Part shown: positions 33,344-42,457 of the stretch, one piece after another
Position numbering within the stretch: the stretch's first letter is position 1
Layout: each line of letters begins with the position of its first letter
Assembly: GCF_011762125.1 (NCBI RefSeq)
Contig: NZ_JAASQN010000009.1
Location: 1 to 64,000, forward strand
From: Sphingopyxis panaciterrae
GTDB taxonomy: Bacteria; Pseudomonadota; Alphaproteobacteria; Sphingomonadales; Sphingomonadaceae
Reading direction: 5' to 3'
DNA: 64,000 bases
The notes under the pieces: model-generated
Told to the model about the DNA's origin: nothing
What the model saw: only the letters and a program-made list of their open reading frames with translations
Databases searched by the model: none
Made by a program: the position numbers and the translations under genes

Positions 33344-35956
33344 ATGGCTATTCGAACGAAGCGGGGCGTGGGCGTATTGGCGAAGCTGGCGGGCGGCGTG
33401 TCGCTTGCCGTGCTGGCATCGGTACCGGCCTTTGCGCAGGATGCGGGCGGGCCTGGCGGTGCGGGGGCGCCGGCGGATGAAATCATCGTCACCGGCATCC
33501 GCGCGTCGCTCGAGCAGGCGGCCGACATCAAGCGCGAAGCGGCGCAGGTGATGGACGTCATCACCGCCGAGGATGTCGGCAAGCTGCCCGACGCCAACGT
33601 CGCCGAAGCGCTGCAGCGCGTCACCGGCGTTCAGATCACCCGCGTCTTCGGCGAAGGCCAGTCGGTGTCGGTGCGCGGCCTGCAACAGGTTCGCGTCGAA
33701 GTCGACGGGCGGACGCTGCTCGGCTGGTCGGCGCGGCTGTCGCCGCCCGAAAACGACCAGCTCGGCCGCTCGTCGGGGCTCGACTCGGTGCCCTCCAGCC
33801 TGTTCGGCCGCCTTGAGGTGCGCAAGTCGCCGCTCGCGAGCCAGGCCGAAGGCGGTCTGGGCGGCACGGTCAATCTCGTCACGCCCAAGCCGCTATCGTT
33901 CAAGGAACCCACGGCTTCGCTTCGCGTCCAGGGCGTCTATTCGGAGAATAGCGACAAGTTCGAACCCGCGATCACCGGCTTCGCGACGACGAAGTTCGCG
34001 GATGACCGCATCGGCATCATGATCGCGGGCGAATATCAGAAGCGCACCTCGGTCACCCAGACGTTCGAGCGCAACAATTTCCTTAATCGTACCTATACGG
34101 GCCCCAATGGCGGCGTGATCCCGACCCCGACGCTGCTGCAATATGAGCAGTTCACCGTCGATCGCTCGCGCCTCGGCCTCAACGGTGCGATCCAGTTCGA
34201 GGTGACGCCCGAATTCACCCTCACCGCCGACGCGCTCTATTCGAAACTCAAGACCGGGCGGCGGCAGGACTTTTTCGCCTTCCGTCTGCCGACCGGCGCC
34301 AACCCGGTCACCAACCGCGTCGTCGAGGACGGCATGGTCGTCGCGGGCAACGCCAATGGTACCGTCACGACCGCCAGCCAGATCCGCAACGAGCCGACCG
34401 AGAGTTTTCTCTATGGTCTCAACGGCAAATATGAGAGCGGCGGGCTGACGATCGAGGCCGACGGCTATTACAGCAAGGGCACGATCGACCAGACGATCCA
34501 GATCATCACGCTGCAAGGGACTGCGCTGGTCCCTGGCGCTTTCGATTTTCGCGGCGGCGGCATTCCGTCGCTCGACCTCGGCAGCTTCGATCCGACCAGC
34601 TATTCATCGTACAACCCCGCCACCAACGGCGTGCGCAGCAACCGGCTGATCGGATTGCTCGAGGAATGGACCGGCAAGCTCGACGTCAGCTATGAAACCG
34701 CGGGCGGCGTGACCATCTCCGCCGGGGTGCGCTACACCGACCTCCACGCCCGGTCGAACGCCTTCCGCAGCCAGGTCACCCCGACGCGCGCCGAGATCGA
34801 ACCGTTTTTGAAACCGATCGGTGGTTTCCTGCCCGACATCGCGGGGAATTTTCCGCGGAGTTTCCTCGGTCTGTCGCCGGATTATGATTATATCTTCAAT
34901 CGTGCCCAAGGGGCGGAACCCAATCCCGACGCGAACGGCAAGTCGACCTTGCTGCCCAATTTGCAGCGCGACTATGATTTCAGCGAACGGACGCTCGCGG
35001 GCTATCTGATGGTGTCGGGCGAAGGCGAAATCCTCGGCATGCCGTACAAGGCCAACGCCGGGGTCCGCATCGCGTCGACGCGCCTGTCGGTGGACTCCTA
35101 TGTCAACGTCGGCAGTGTCAGCACGTTGCGCAACGACAGGAATCGCTACACCAACGTGCTGCCCAGCGCGAATATCGCCTTCAACGTCAGCGACAATTTC
35201 CTGATCCGCGTGTCGGGGTCGCAGACGATGCAGCGCGCGTCGATCGCCGATCTCGCGCCGTCGACCTTCTTCAACGCGACGAACCTGTCGGTCACCGGCG
35301 GCAACGTGAATCTGAAGCCGCCGATTTCGACGCAGGCCGACATCAGCTTCGAATATTATACCGGCAAGAGCTCGCTGATCTCGGGGGCGGTCTTCTACAA
35401 GGATGTGCAGGATTTCATCGCCAGCTTCGTGACCACCGGCGTCGATCTCGACCTCGACGACCAGGGCCGCGAACTGACCTTCTCGCGTCCCGAAAATCTC
35501 GCGAGCGCGAAGATCAAGGGATTCGAAATCGGCATCCAGCAGTTCGCCGACTTCCTGCCCTCGCCGTTCGACGGCCTCGGGATCATCGCCAACTACACCT
35601 ATTCGGATTCGGAGGACAATGCCGGCTTCCCGCTCGTCGCGGTGTCGAAGAACAGCTACAATCTGGTCGGCCTGTACGAAAAAGGCCCTTTCTCGGCGCG
35701 CGTCGCCTATAATTATCGCGACGAGGCGGTGTTCGAATTTTCCGAAGGCCGGCCCAGCTTCGTCGGGTCGCGGTCGCAGCTCGATGCCCAGCTCGGCTTC
35801 GACATTACCGAGAATTTCGCGCTGTCGCTGCAGGCGCAGAACCTGATGCCGAAGAAATCGGCGACGAGCGAATATAGCAATTTCAACCCGACCGCGCTCA
35901 ACAGCTATGCGCTTTCGGAGCGCCGCTTCTCGGTCGGGGTGCGGGCGAAATTCTGA
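33344..35956 (+). CDS. TonB-dependent outer membrane receptor for uronides (predicted)
   Basis: An 870-residue TonB-dependent receptor. The signal peptide ends ASVPAFAQ, a TonB-box-like DEIIVTGIRASLEQAADIKR follows, then the plug domain (VMDVITAEDVGKLPDANVAEAL, VSVRGLQQVRVEVDGRTLLG, EGGLGGTVNLVT) and a 22-strand barrel ending in a Phe (SVGVRAKF). The plug type (GIRASLE, AEDVGKLPDANVAEALQR) is that of carbohydrate-specific receptors of Caulobacter, Xanthomonas and sphingomonads. The start is chosen at MAIRTKRG with GGGAGG 6 bases upstream. Two predicted repressor sites precede it and a secreted beta-helix protein follows, so oligo-uronides are the likely cargo. Exact substrate is not readable. 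Confidence 0.92.
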   Translation: MAIRTKRGVGVLAKLAGGVSLAVLASVPAFAQDAGGPGGAGAPADEIIVTGIRASLEQAADIKREAAQVMDVITAEDVGKLPDANVAEALQRVTGVQITRVFGEGQSVSVRGLQQVRVEVDGRTLLGWSARLSPPENDQLGRSSGLDSVPSSLFGRLEVRKSPLASQAEGGLGGTVNLVTPKPLSFKEPTASLRVQGVYSENSDKFEPAITGFATTKFADDRIGIMIAGEYQKRTSVTQTFERNNFLNRTYTGPNGGVIPTPTLLQYEQFTVDRSRLGLNGAIQFEVTPEFTLTADALYSKLKTGRRQDFFAFRLPTGANPVTNRVVEDGMVVAGNANGTVTTASQIRNEPTESFLYGLNGKYESGGLTIEADGYYSKGTIDQTIQIITLQGTALVPGAFDFRGGGIPSLDLGSFDPTSYSSYNPATNGVRSNRLIGLLEEWTGKLDVSYETAGGVTISAGVRYTDLHARSNAFRSQVTPTRAEIEPFLKPIGGFLPDIAGNFPRSFLGLSPDYDYIFNRAQGAEPNPDANGKSTLLPNLQRDYDFSERTLAGYLMVSGEGEILGMPYKANAGVRIASTRLSVDSYVNVGSVSTLRNDRNRYTNVLPSANIAFNVSDNFLIRVSGSQTMQRASIADLAPSTFFNATNLSVTGGNVNLKPPISTQADISFEYYTGKSSLISGAVFYKDVQDFIASFVTTGVDLDLDDQGRELTFSRPENLASAKIKGFEIGIQQFADFLPSPFDGLGIIANYTYSDSEDNAGFPLVAVSKNSYNLVGLYEKGPFSARVAYNYRDEAVFEFSEGRPSFVGSRSQLDAQLGFDITENFALSLQAQNLMPKKSATSEYSNFNPTALNSYALSERRFSVGVRAKF

Positions 35957-36023
35957 TCCTGTATCCGGCGGCGGCATCCGTCCACGCCGCCGCCGGAGCC
36001 GGGTCGCAAGGAGATGGAATGTG

Positions 36024-37715
36024 ATGATTTCGGGTAAGCGGCGTGCGCATCTTGTTGCTGGCGCGGCAGCCGGCGCGATGCTGGTCCTGCCGGCGCACGC
36101 CGAACCGGCGAAATTGCCCGAAATCCTCTCCGCCCGCGCGACGATGGCGGCCAATCCGCTGCCCGATTTCTCCTACGCCGGCTATGGTTTCGGCATCGCG
36201 CCGATCCCCTCCGACGCGGGAACGATCGTCGACGTCACCGACCATGGCGCGATCCCCGACGACGGGCTCGACGATACGAAGGCGGTGCTGCGCGCGCTCG
36301 CCGCGGCCAATGCGGTGAAGGGCAAGGTCACGCTGCGCTTTCCCAAGGGACGGACGCAGATCACCGAAGTGCTGCGGATCACGCGCAGCGACATCGTCCT
36401 CGACGGCGCGGGCGACGGCCCCGGCGGCAGCGAACTCTGGTTCCCGCGCCCGCTGAAGCTGATCGACCAGAGCCATGATTATGACGAGCTGCGCGCCTAT
36501 CTGGTCCACGAAAAAAAATATCAGGTCGAGCCCGAAAACAACATCGATTACCTGTTCACCGAATATAGCTGGGCGGGCGGCATGATTCTCGTCGCCCCTG
36601 AAAAGAGCCGGCCGGTCTCCTACGACGGCAGCAAGGACGTCCGCGATCCGGTGCTCGCGAACGGCGTGTCGGGCAAGCAGTTCGGGCGGACGCTGACGGT
36701 CGACAATCCGGCGAAGCTGAAGGTCGGCGCCGTCGTCCAGCTGCAATGGTTCTCGGTCGCCGGGCCGGACAGCAAGATATTGAAATCGCTCTATGGCGAC
36801 ACCGACCTGCCGATCGGCTCGCACCACTGGACCTCGCCGAACAGGCCGGTCGTCGTGCAGGCGACGCGCGTCGCGGCGATCCGCGGCAAGACGGTGACGC
36901 TCGGCGATCCGCTGCTCCACGACGTGCGTGCCGACCAGCCCGCGGTGCTTGCCGACTGGCGGCATCTCGAACATGTCGGCATCCAGAATCTGCGGCTGCA
37001 ATTCCCCGAGGCGCCGGCGTTCGGCCACCATCTCGAGCAGGGGTATAACGGCATCTACATGACCGGCGTCTTCGACGGCTGGGTGAAGAAGCTGACGATC
37101 GACCGGTCGGACAGCGGCGTTCTCACCGACAATGCCGCCAGCCTGACGATTGCCGACGTCATCACGACGGGCGACCGCCGCGCGCATTATTCGGTCCATG
37201 TCGGCGCGGTGCACAATGTGCTGGTCCGCGATCTCAAGGTCGAAAATCCGGTCGTCCATCCGCTCAGCATCAACACGCGCTCGACGCGGTCGGTCTTCCT
37301 GCGCTCCACCGTCGCGCTGGAAGGCGTGATCGATCAGCACAGCGGGTCGAACCACCAGAATCTGTTCGACCAGGTCACGCTGCACATCGACCCGAAACAG
37401 GACCCGAAGCAAGAGGGGGCCGCGTGGCACTATCGGCTGTGGATGGGCGGCGGCGCGCCCTATTGGAAGCCCGGGCACGGGCTGTACAACACGCTGTGGA
37501 ATGCGCGGCTGGTGATCCCCGACGCCGTTCCGGCGGACGCCGAGGTCGCGATCACCAGCGGCCTCGAAGGGCCGGGCGAGCGCATCGTCGGGCTGCACGC
37601 GAACCGCAAGATCACCGTGAGCTACGATCCCGCGCCCTATATCGAGGCGACGGGCGAGGCGATCGATGCCGTCCCTTCGCTCTACGACTATCAGCTGGCG
37701 CGGCGCCGCCGCTGA
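36024..37715 (+). CDS. Secreted beta-helix protein, possible polysaccharide lyase
   Basis: A protein of about 563 residues with a signal peptide (cleavage after PAHA) and a right-handed parallel beta-helix. The start of the helix matches the pectate-lyase-3 type (IVDVTDHGAIPDDGLDDTKA, LRFPKGRTQITEVLRITRSD), and later turns include HVGIQNLRLQFPE, GWVKKLTIDRSDSGVLTDNA and VHNVLVRDLKVENPVVHPLS. The C-terminal 130 residues hold HSGSNHQNLFDQVTLHID, WHYRLWMGGGAPYWKPGHG and a small beta domain. It follows the TonB receptor by 67 bases and is probably co-expressed. Context points to a periplasmic or surface lyase or hydrolase releasing uronic acids. I cannot place it in a known PL or GH family. GTG at 36021 is an alternative start. 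Confidence 0.78.
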   Translation: MISGKRRAHLVAGAAAGAMLVLPAHAEPAKLPEILSARATMAANPLPDFSYAGYGFGIAPIPSDAGTIVDVTDHGAIPDDGLDDTKAVLRALAAANAVKGKVTLRFPKGRTQITEVLRITRSDIVLDGAGDGPGGSELWFPRPLKLIDQSHDYDELRAYLVHEKKYQVEPENNIDYLFTEYSWAGGMILVAPEKSRPVSYDGSKDVRDPVLANGVSGKQFGRTLTVDNPAKLKVGAVVQLQWFSVAGPDSKILKSLYGDTDLPIGSHHWTSPNRPVVVQATRVAAIRGKTVTLGDPLLHDVRADQPAVLADWRHLEHVGIQNLRLQFPEAPAFGHHLEQGYNGIYMTGVFDGWVKKLTIDRSDSGVLTDNAASLTIADVITTGDRRAHYSVHVGAVHNVLVRDLKVENPVVHPLSINTRSTRSVFLRSTVALEGVIDQHSGSNHQNLFDQVTLHIDPKQDPKQEGAAWHYRLWMGGGAPYWKPGHGLYNTLWNARLVIPDAVPADAEVAITSGLEGPGERIVGLHANRKITVSYDPAPYIEATGEAIDAVPSLYDYQLARRRR

Positions 37716-37718
37716 GCT

Positions 37719-38762
37719 CTACCGGCCGGGCGGCGCGACCGACTGGCGTTCGACGAAAGTCGAGGTGAGCGCGGCGGGATCGGCGTCGATCGCCTTGGCG
37801 CCCGAGCCGAGGAAATCGGGGACGAGCAGCTGCGCCGCGCGCACGCCCATCTGGCGGATCGGCCAGCGCACCGTGCTGAGCGCGGGCCAGATATGCGTCG
37901 CGGTCGGCGAATCGTCGAAACCGATGATCGACAGGCGGCCGGGCACCGCGACGCCCTTGCTATGCGCGACGCTCATCACGCCCGCCGCCATTTCGTCGTT
38001 CGAACAGAAGATCGCGGTCGGCGGCTCGGCCAGCGCCAGCAGCTTTTCGCCCGCTTCGATTCCCGCCGTATAGCGATAATTGCCCGGTGCATAATGGTCG
38101 TCGGCCAGGCTCAACCCCGCCTCGGCCAGCGCCTCGTGAAACCCTTTTTCGCGCTCGGCGGCCGAGCGGAACCCCTCTGGCCCGCGCACGAAGCCGATGC
38201 GGCGGTGGCCGAGGTCGACCAGCTTGCGAACGGCCTCCTTGACGACGTCATGATCGTTCGAGGACACGCAATGCTGCGGATCGTCGAGCGGGGCCGATCC
38301 GACGCGCACATAACGCACGCCCAGGCTTTCGCAGAGCGCCGCCAGCTCGTCATTCTCCGAAATCGGCGGCAACAGCATCGCGCCGATCGGCCGCTGTTTC
38401 TCGAGGAAGGTGCGGACATCGTCGAGCATCCTGTCCGATCCGCGGTCGACCGGGCGGACGAGCAGCGCGAGGTCGCTGTCCTTGATCGCGTCGAGCACGC
38501 CCTGCTGGAAACCCAGCACCGTCTGCGCGTTGGGGTTGTCGTGGAGCAGCGCGATCAGGAAATTGCGGCGGAAGGCGAGTGCGCGCGCCTGCGGATTGGG
38601 CACGAAGCCGAGCGTTTCGATCGCCTGCTGCACCGCCTTGCGCGTCTTTTCGCTGATGAATTCGGACCGGTTGATGACGCGGCTGACCGTTTTTTTCGAA
38701 ACCCCGGCGAGCGCCGCCACGTCATTGATCGTCGGTTGTTTTCCGCCCGTCTGTCCCGCCAT
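37719..38762 (-). CDS. LacI-family transcriptional repressor, predicted uronate regulator
   Basis: A protein of about 347 residues. The N-terminal helix-turn-helix and hinge (TINDVAALAGVSKKTVSRVI, NPQARALAFRR) are those of LacI, and the periplasmic-binding-type effector domain contains GVLDAIKDSDLALLVRP, HRRIGFVRGPEG, PTAIFCSNDEMAAGVM and LSIIGFDDSPTATHIWPALS. The start is set at MAGQTGGKQP, with the predicted TGACACC operator 128 bases upstream. It is convergent with the beta-helix gene and divergent from the hydratase-exuT-uxaC-uxuB unit. It is the only LacI-type gene in the window and the best candidate to bind the four shared palindromes, with a uronate intermediate as inducer. Confidence 0.93.
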   Translation of the reverse strand: MAGQTGGKQPTINDVAALAGVSKKTVSRVINRSEFISEKTRKAVQQAIETLGFVPNPQARALAFRRNFLIALLHDNPNAQTVLGFQQGVLDAIKDSDLALLVRPVDRGSDRMLDDVRTFLEKQRPIGAMLLPPISENDELAALCESLGVRYVRVGSAPLDDPQHCVSSNDHDVVKEAVRKLVDLGHRRIGFVRGPEGFRSAAEREKGFHEALAEAGLSLADDHYAPGNYRYTAGIEAGEKLLALAEPPTAIFCSNDEMAAGVMSVAHSKGVAVPGRLSIIGFDDSPTATHIWPALSTVRWPIRQMGVRAAQLLVPDFLGSGAKAIDADPAALTSTFVERQSVAPPGR

Positions 38763-38889
38763 GATATCCGCTTTCCTCCGCAAGCCCTGCCCGATGCGCA
38801 GCATCGGTCCCACCATTTTGGCCCGCGACATCCTTGATGGGGGTTCGGGGGGGCAAAATCAACAGCGACGGCGGCTATTCGCTTGCTTT

Positions 38890-38903
38890 TGACACCGGTG
38901 TCT
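38890..38903 (+). promoter_or_regulatory. Predicted uronate repressor operator of the hydratase-exuT-uxaC-uxuB unit
   Basis: TGACACCGGTGTCT, the most symmetrical copy of the shared palindrome (one end base breaks symmetry). It overlaps a TTGACA -35-like hexamer (38889-38894) and lies 36 bases upstream of the hydratase start. It is in the divergent gap to the LacI gene, so autoregulation is possible. Confidence 0.77.
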
Positions 38904-38939
38904 TTTAAGCCTGTCCGCGGAAGAGGGAAAAGCACGCAA

Positions 38940-39725
38940 ATGGCAGCGACCACCGATCAGCAAAATGTCGCCAAGGCGTTTCTCGCCGCGCGCGAAAAAA
39001 AGACACCGCTTACCTTGTATCCCGGCGCGATGCCCGAAGCGATGGCCGACGCCTATCGGATCCAGGACGCCGCGATCGGGTTCGACGGCCGGCGGATCGG
39101 CGGGTGGAAGGTGGGGCGAATCGCCGCCGACCTCATCGACCGCTACGGCGACAATCGCCTGACGGGACCGATCTTCGCCGACGAGATTGTCGATGGCGCG
39201 GGTGACGTCCGGCCCGTCATGCCCGTCTATACGGACGGTTTCGCGGCGGCGGAGGCGGAGGTCCTGCTGTGCTTCGGCACGGTCGAAGACCGCGATTACG
39301 ACCTTGTTTCGGTGCGCGATTGCATCGCCGACGTGCGCACGGGAATCGAGATTGCGAGTTCGCCCTTTCCCGAGATCAACCGGCACGGACCTGCGGTCAC
39401 CGCATCGGACTATGGCAATAACAAGGGGCTGGTGCTCGGTCCGCCGATCGCCGATTGGCGGACCAAGGACTTGATCCGTATGCCCGTCGAATTCGCGATC
39501 GATGGCGAAACCGTGGGCGCGGCGACGATGGAGGCGATGCTCGACGGCCCGTTCGGGTCGGCGCTGTTCCTGATCCGCACCCTCCGCGCGCGCGGGATCG
39601 CCTTGCTTCCGGGGACGTGGCTGTCGTCGGGCGCGATCACCGGAATCCATGAAATTCGTCCCGGTCAATGCGGCGAAGCGCTGTTCGACGGAAAAATCCG
39701 CGTCGGCTGCACGATTACGGACTAA
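38940..39725 (+). CDS. 2-keto-4-pentenoate hydratase-like protein (FAH superfamily)
   Basis: A protein of about 261 residues like MhpD/HpcG hydratases of the fumarylacetoacetase superfamily. Visible features are IGGWKVG near the N-terminus, the metal-binding E-x-E in FAAAEAEVLLCFG, GIEIASSPFPEIN and a C-terminal LPGTWLSSGAITGIHEIRPG. In aromatic degradation this family hydrates 2-hydroxypenta-2,4-dienoate, but no meta-cleavage gene is near; instead it heads an operon with a hexuronate transporter and uronate isomerase behind a predicted LacI operator. It may act on a 2-keto-3-deoxy or unsaturated keto acid arising from uronates. That role is inference. The chosen ATG lies 36 bases after the operator. 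Confidence 0.8.
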   Translation: MAATTDQQNVAKAFLAAREKKTPLTLYPGAMPEAMADAYRIQDAAIGFDGRRIGGWKVGRIAADLIDRYGDNRLTGPIFADEIVDGAGDVRPVMPVYTDGFAAAEAEVLLCFGTVEDRDYDLVSVRDCIADVRTGIEIASSPFPEINRHGPAVTASDYGNNKGLVLGPPIADWRTKDLIRMPVEFAIDGETVGAATMEAMLDGPFGSALFLIRTLRARGIALLPGTWLSSGAITGIHEIRPGQCGEALFDGKIRVGCTITD

Positions 39726-39746
39726 TAGACAGATCGGGAGAGATTT

Positions 39747-41048
39747 ATGGCACAGGCAATCGCGGGCGAAGGAGCGGCGCCGGTGCCGAAGACCGGGCGC
39801 TATCGCTGGCTGATCGTCGCGCTGCTGTTCGCCGCGACGACGGTCAATTACATCGACCGCACGATGCTCGGCCTGCTCGCGCCCGTCCTCGGCGACGAGC
39901 TGCGCTGGTCCGAAAACGACTATGGCAATATCGTCACCGCGTTTCAGGCCGCCTATGCGCTCGGTTTCCTGGCCATGGGCTGGCTGATCGACCGCTTCGG
40001 CCCGAAGATCGGTTACAGCATCGCGATCGCCGTCTGGACGATCGGCCATGTCGCACACGGCTTCGCCTCGTCCGTGGTCTCCTTCATGCTCGCGCGCGTC
40101 ATACTCGGAGTTGGCGAGGCAGGGCATTTTCCGTCGGTCGTCCGCGCCTCGAGCGAATGGTTCCCGCAAAAGGAGCGCGCCTATGCGATCGGCTGGGTCA
40201 ACAGCGCGACGACGATCGGCGTCATATTGACCGCGCCGACATTGTGGCTGTTCATGACCTGGCTCGGCTTCGACTGGCGCCAGACCTTCATCTATACCGG
40301 GCTGTTCGGCGCCGCGCTGTTGCTGCTCTGGCTCTGGCTCTACAGCAATCCGCGCGAAAGCGGGAAGGTCAGCGACGCCGAACTCGCGTGGATCGAACAT
40401 GATCCGCCCGAACAGGTCCTTCACATCGGCTGGGGCCGCATCGTCACCAAGCGCGAGGCCTGGGCGTTTGCGATCGCCAAATTCCTGACCGACCCCGTCT
40501 GGTTCCTGATGCTGTTCTGGCTGCCCAAATATTTCAGCACCACCTATGACGTCGACCTGAAGGTCGTGCTGCTGCCGATGATCATCATGTATCTCTTGTC
40601 CGATGCGGGCAGCATCGTCGGCGGCTGGGTGTCGTCGAAGCTGATCCACATGGGGCGCAGCGTCAATTTCGCGCGCAAGGCGACGATGCTCGGCGCCGGC
40701 TGCTGCGTGCTGCCGTTGCTGTTCGTCACCGGGCTCGACAATATGTGGCTCGCGGTTGTCCTGATCGGCATCGCCCTCGCCGGGCACCAGGCCTTTTCGT
40801 CGACGATCCTGTCGATCCCGCCCGACATGTTCCCGAAACGCGCGGTGGGGTCGGTGATCGGGCTCGGCGGCTTCATGGGCGGCGTCGGCGGGATGATCAT
40901 GGCGAAGTCGACCGGGCTCGTCCTCGACGCGACGAACGGCAATTACACCGTCATCTTCGCGGCGTGCACGGTCGTCTATTTCCTCGCGGTGTTTGCGGTC
41001 CATCTCTTGAGCCCGCGCCTCGCGCCGGTGACGGTGGAGCGCGCATGA
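39747..41048 (+). CDS. MFS hexuronate transporter (ExuT-like)
   Basis: A 433-residue major facilitator with 12 predicted helices. The N-terminal YRWLIVALLFAATTVNYIDR and the loop motif MGWLIDRFGPKIGYS are typical of the anion:cation symporter group that includes ExuT and GudP. SSEWFPQKERAYAIGWVNSA after helix 4 is also characteristic. It lies between the hydratase and uxaC; the uxaC start codon overlaps its stop. Uptake of glucuronate and/or galacturonate from the periplasm is the expected job, fed by the TonB receptor and beta-helix protein. Confidence 0.9.
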   Translation: MAQAIAGEGAAPVPKTGRYRWLIVALLFAATTVNYIDRTMLGLLAPVLGDELRWSENDYGNIVTAFQAAYALGFLAMGWLIDRFGPKIGYSIAIAVWTIGHVAHGFASSVVSFMLARVILGVGEAGHFPSVVRASSEWFPQKERAYAIGWVNSATTIGVILTAPTLWLFMTWLGFDWRQTFIYTGLFGAALLLLWLWLYSNPRESGKVSDAELAWIEHDPPEQVLHIGWGRIVTKREAWAFAIAKFLTDPVWFLMLFWLPKYFSTTYDVDLKVVLLPMIIMYLLSDAGSIVGGWVSSKLIHMGRSVNFARKATMLGAGCCVLPLLFVTGLDNMWLAVVLIGIALAGHQAFSSTILSIPPDMFPKRAVGSVIGLGGFMGGVGGMIMAKSTGLVLDATNGNYTVIFAACTVVYFLAVFAVHLLSPRLAPVTVERA

Positions 41049-42457
41049 CGCGTCCGCTGATCCTGCATCCCGACCGGCTGTTCCCGTCCGGCCCGGCGCA
41101 GCGCGATATGGCGCGCCGGCTCTATGCCGAAGTCGCGGACCTGCCGATCGTCAGCCCGCACGGGCATACCGATCCGGCATGGTTCGCGGGCAATGCGCCG
41201 TTCGGCAACGCCGCCGAACTGCTGCTGCATCCCGACCATTATGTGTTCCGGATGCTCTATTCGCAGGGCATTTCGCTCGATGCGCTCGGCATCGGTAATC
41301 CTGCTGCCGACCCCCGGACAAGCTGGCGGCTGTTCGCGGAAAACTATCATCTGTTCCGCGGCACCCCGACCCGGATGTGGATGGACTGGGTCTTCGCCGA
41401 AGCGTTCGGCCTCGACGTGGCGTTCGAAGCGGCGACGGCGGATCATTATTACGACCATATCACCGACGCGCTCGCGACCGACGCCTTTCGCCCGCGTGCG
41501 CTGTTCGACCGTTTCGGGATCGAGGTGATCGCGACGACCGAAAGCCCGCTCGACACGCTGGAACATCATGCCGCGATCCGCGCCGCGAACGAAAGCGGCG
41601 CCTGGGCGGGGCGGGTGATCACCGCCTATCGCCCCGATCCCGTTGTCGATCCCGAATATGAGGGGTTCCGCGACAATCTGACGCGTTTCTCCGACCTGTC
41701 GGGCGAAGATGCCTTCAGCTACGCCGGTTATCTCGCCGCGCACCGGAATCGCCGCGCCTTTTTCGCCGAAATGGGCGCGACCTCGACCGACCACGGTCAT
41801 CCGACCGCCGCGACCGCCGACTTGCCGGACGCCGAGGCCGAGGCGCTGTTCGCGCGCGTCACCGCGGCCAATGTCAGCGCCGCCGATGCCGAACTGTTTC
41901 GCGCGCATATGCTGACCGTGATGGCAGGGATGAGCGCCGACGACGGGCTGGTGATGCAGATCCACCCCGGCAGCTTCCGCAATCACAACCCCTGGCTGTT
42001 CGGCCGCTACGGCCGCGACAAGGGCGCCGACATCCCGACGCGCACCGATTATGTCCACGCGCTGCGCCCGCTGCTCGGCAAATATGGCAATGAAGCGGGG
42101 CTGACGATCATCCTCTTCACGCTCGACGAAACAAGCTATGCGCGCGAACTCGCGCCGCTCGCGGGCCATTATCCGGCGCTGAAGCTCGGCCCCGCCTGGT
42201 GGTTCCACGACAGTCCCGAAGGGATGCGGCGTTTCCGCTCGCAGACCACCGAAACCGCGGGCTTCTATAATAGTGTCGGCTTCAACGACGACACGCGCGC
42301 CTTCCTGTCGATCCCGGCGCGCCACGACGTCGCGCGGCGCATCGACTGCGGCTTTCTGGCCGGGCTCGTCGCCGAGCACCGGCTTGCGGAATGGGAGGCC
42401 GCCGAGCTCGCGGCCGACCTCAGCTACCGTCTCGCCAAGGCAGCGTACCGGCTGTGA
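41045..42457 (+). CDS. uxaC: Uronate isomerase
   Basis: A 470-residue UxaC, a TIM-barrel amidohydrolase-fold enzyme that interconverts D-glucuronate and D-fructuronate, or D-galacturonate and D-tagaturonate. The N-terminal metal-site motif SPHGHTDPAWF, the TTESPLDTLEHH region (YDHITDALAT upstream), QIHPGSFRNHN, and the C-terminal GPAWWFHDSPEGM with SIPARHDVARR are all characteristic. The start ATG is embedded in the stop of the transporter gene (ATGA overlap), and the stop overlaps the GTG of the next gene, so the three are translationally coupled. Confidence 0.96.
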   Translation: MTRPLILHPDRLFPSGPAQRDMARRLYAEVADLPIVSPHGHTDPAWFAGNAPFGNAAELLLHPDHYVFRMLYSQGISLDALGIGNPAADPRTSWRLFAENYHLFRGTPTRMWMDWVFAEAFGLDVAFEAATADHYYDHITDALATDAFRPRALFDRFGIEVIATTESPLDTLEHHAAIRAANESGAWAGRVITAYRPDPVVDPEYEGFRDNLTRFSDLSGEDAFSYAGYLAAHRNRRAFFAEMGATSTDHGHPTAATADLPDAEAEALFARVTAANVSAADAELFRAHMLTVMAGMSADDGLVMQIHPGSFRNHNPWLFGRYGRDKGADIPTRTDYVHALRPLLGKYGNEAGLTIILFTLDETSYARELAPLAGHYPALKLGPAWWFHDSPEGMRRFRSQTTETAGFYNSVGFNDDTRAFLSIPARHDVARRIDCGFLAGLVAEHRLAEWEAAELAADLSYRLAKAAYRL

